A stretch of 5,579 nt of DNA from Oxalobacteraceae bacterium (GTDB lineage Bacteria > Pseudomonadota > Gammaproteobacteria > Burkholderiales > Burkholderiaceae_D): assembly GCA_947446335.1 (NCBI GenBank), contig CANFGA010000241.1, forward strand, positions 1 to 5,579, in the 5' to 3' direction. This document shows positions 5,508 through 5,579 of this stretch, one piece after another. The notes beneath the pieces were generated by a model. It ran no database searches, was not told where the DNA came from, and worked only from the letters and a program-made list of their open reading frames with translations. How positions within the stretch are numbered: the stretch's first letter is position 1; each line of letters begins with the position of its first letter. The position numbers were made by a program, and so were the translations under genes.

Positions 5508-5579
5508 TCAGGTTGGATCAGAGGTATCGGACGAAGGGGTGTCTGAAGGCCGGTGGATGCGCTGGCGCAGCGGGATCGG
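5508..5579 (-). CDS. ureE: Probable 3' end of ureE (truncated by window edge)
   Basis: A minus-strand frame is open from the window edge to a TGA at 5508-5510, giving 23 residues: PIPLRQRIHRPSDT followed by PSSDTSDPT. Its stop lies 5 bases before the ureF ATG, a spacing typical of tightly packed operons, and ureE is the expected neighbour in ureDABCEFG operons. The RIHR segment recalls the region after the His-rich part in some betaproteobacterial UreE proteins, but this is from memory and weak. The tail holds only one His, so any nickel-binding His cluster must lie further upstream. A second frame ends in TGA at 5518-5520 and cannot be excluded as the real one. Confidence 0.45.
   Translation of the reverse strand, partial: PIPLRQRIHRPSDTPSSDTSDPT

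Overview
The window looks like ordinary chromosomal DNA from a GC-rich betaproteobacterium. The urease accessory gene order and the protein character suggest Burkholderiales, and Oxalobacteraceae (Massilia/Janthinobacterium/Herbaspirillum-like) is my best guess. This is an inference from general resemblance, not from a database match. I see no mobile element, RNA gene, CRISPR array or phage gene.

Layout. On the + strand, positions 1-1044 hold the 3' part of pncB (nicotinate phosphoribosyltransferase), cut off by the left edge. Everything else is on the - strand and converges on pncB. Reading in the direction of transcription (right to left), there is a probable 3' tail of ureE (5508-5579), then ureF (4822-5502) and ureG (4146-4781), the end of a urease operon. 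Next comes amn (AMP nucleosidase, 2496-4010) behind a 135-bp spacer. Three small genes follow: a 115-aa protein with a general-stress (YflT/17M-like) pattern (1999-2346), a 150-aa 'host attachment protein' family member (1453-1905), and a 99-aa antibiotic-biosynthesis-monooxygenase (ABM) fold protein (1075-1374). Only 30 bp separate the last one from the end of pncB. No gene-free stretch exceeds 300 bases.

How the genes work together. UreE, UreF and UreG load nickel into urease, whose structural genes should lie beyond the right edge. Amn splits AMP into adenine and ribose-5-phosphate. PncB converts nicotinate and PRPP to nicotinate mononucleotide for NAD salvage. Nitrogen and nucleotide salvage is thus a loose common theme, but the strand layout and spacers do not show that these genes form one unit. 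The three small genes look like a stress/accessory group with its own promoter candidate at 2410-2437.

Non-coding structure is the most interesting part. Each of three successive stop codons on the - strand (amn, the stress gene, the host-attachment gene) is followed within 0-6 nt, or overlapped, by a perfect inverted repeat without a classical U-tract. The amn leader carries a perfect 8-bp hairpin plus a second, widely spaced 8-bp inverted repeat. I found no convincing evidence of an undescribed multi-gene system; the gene content is largely explained by known families.
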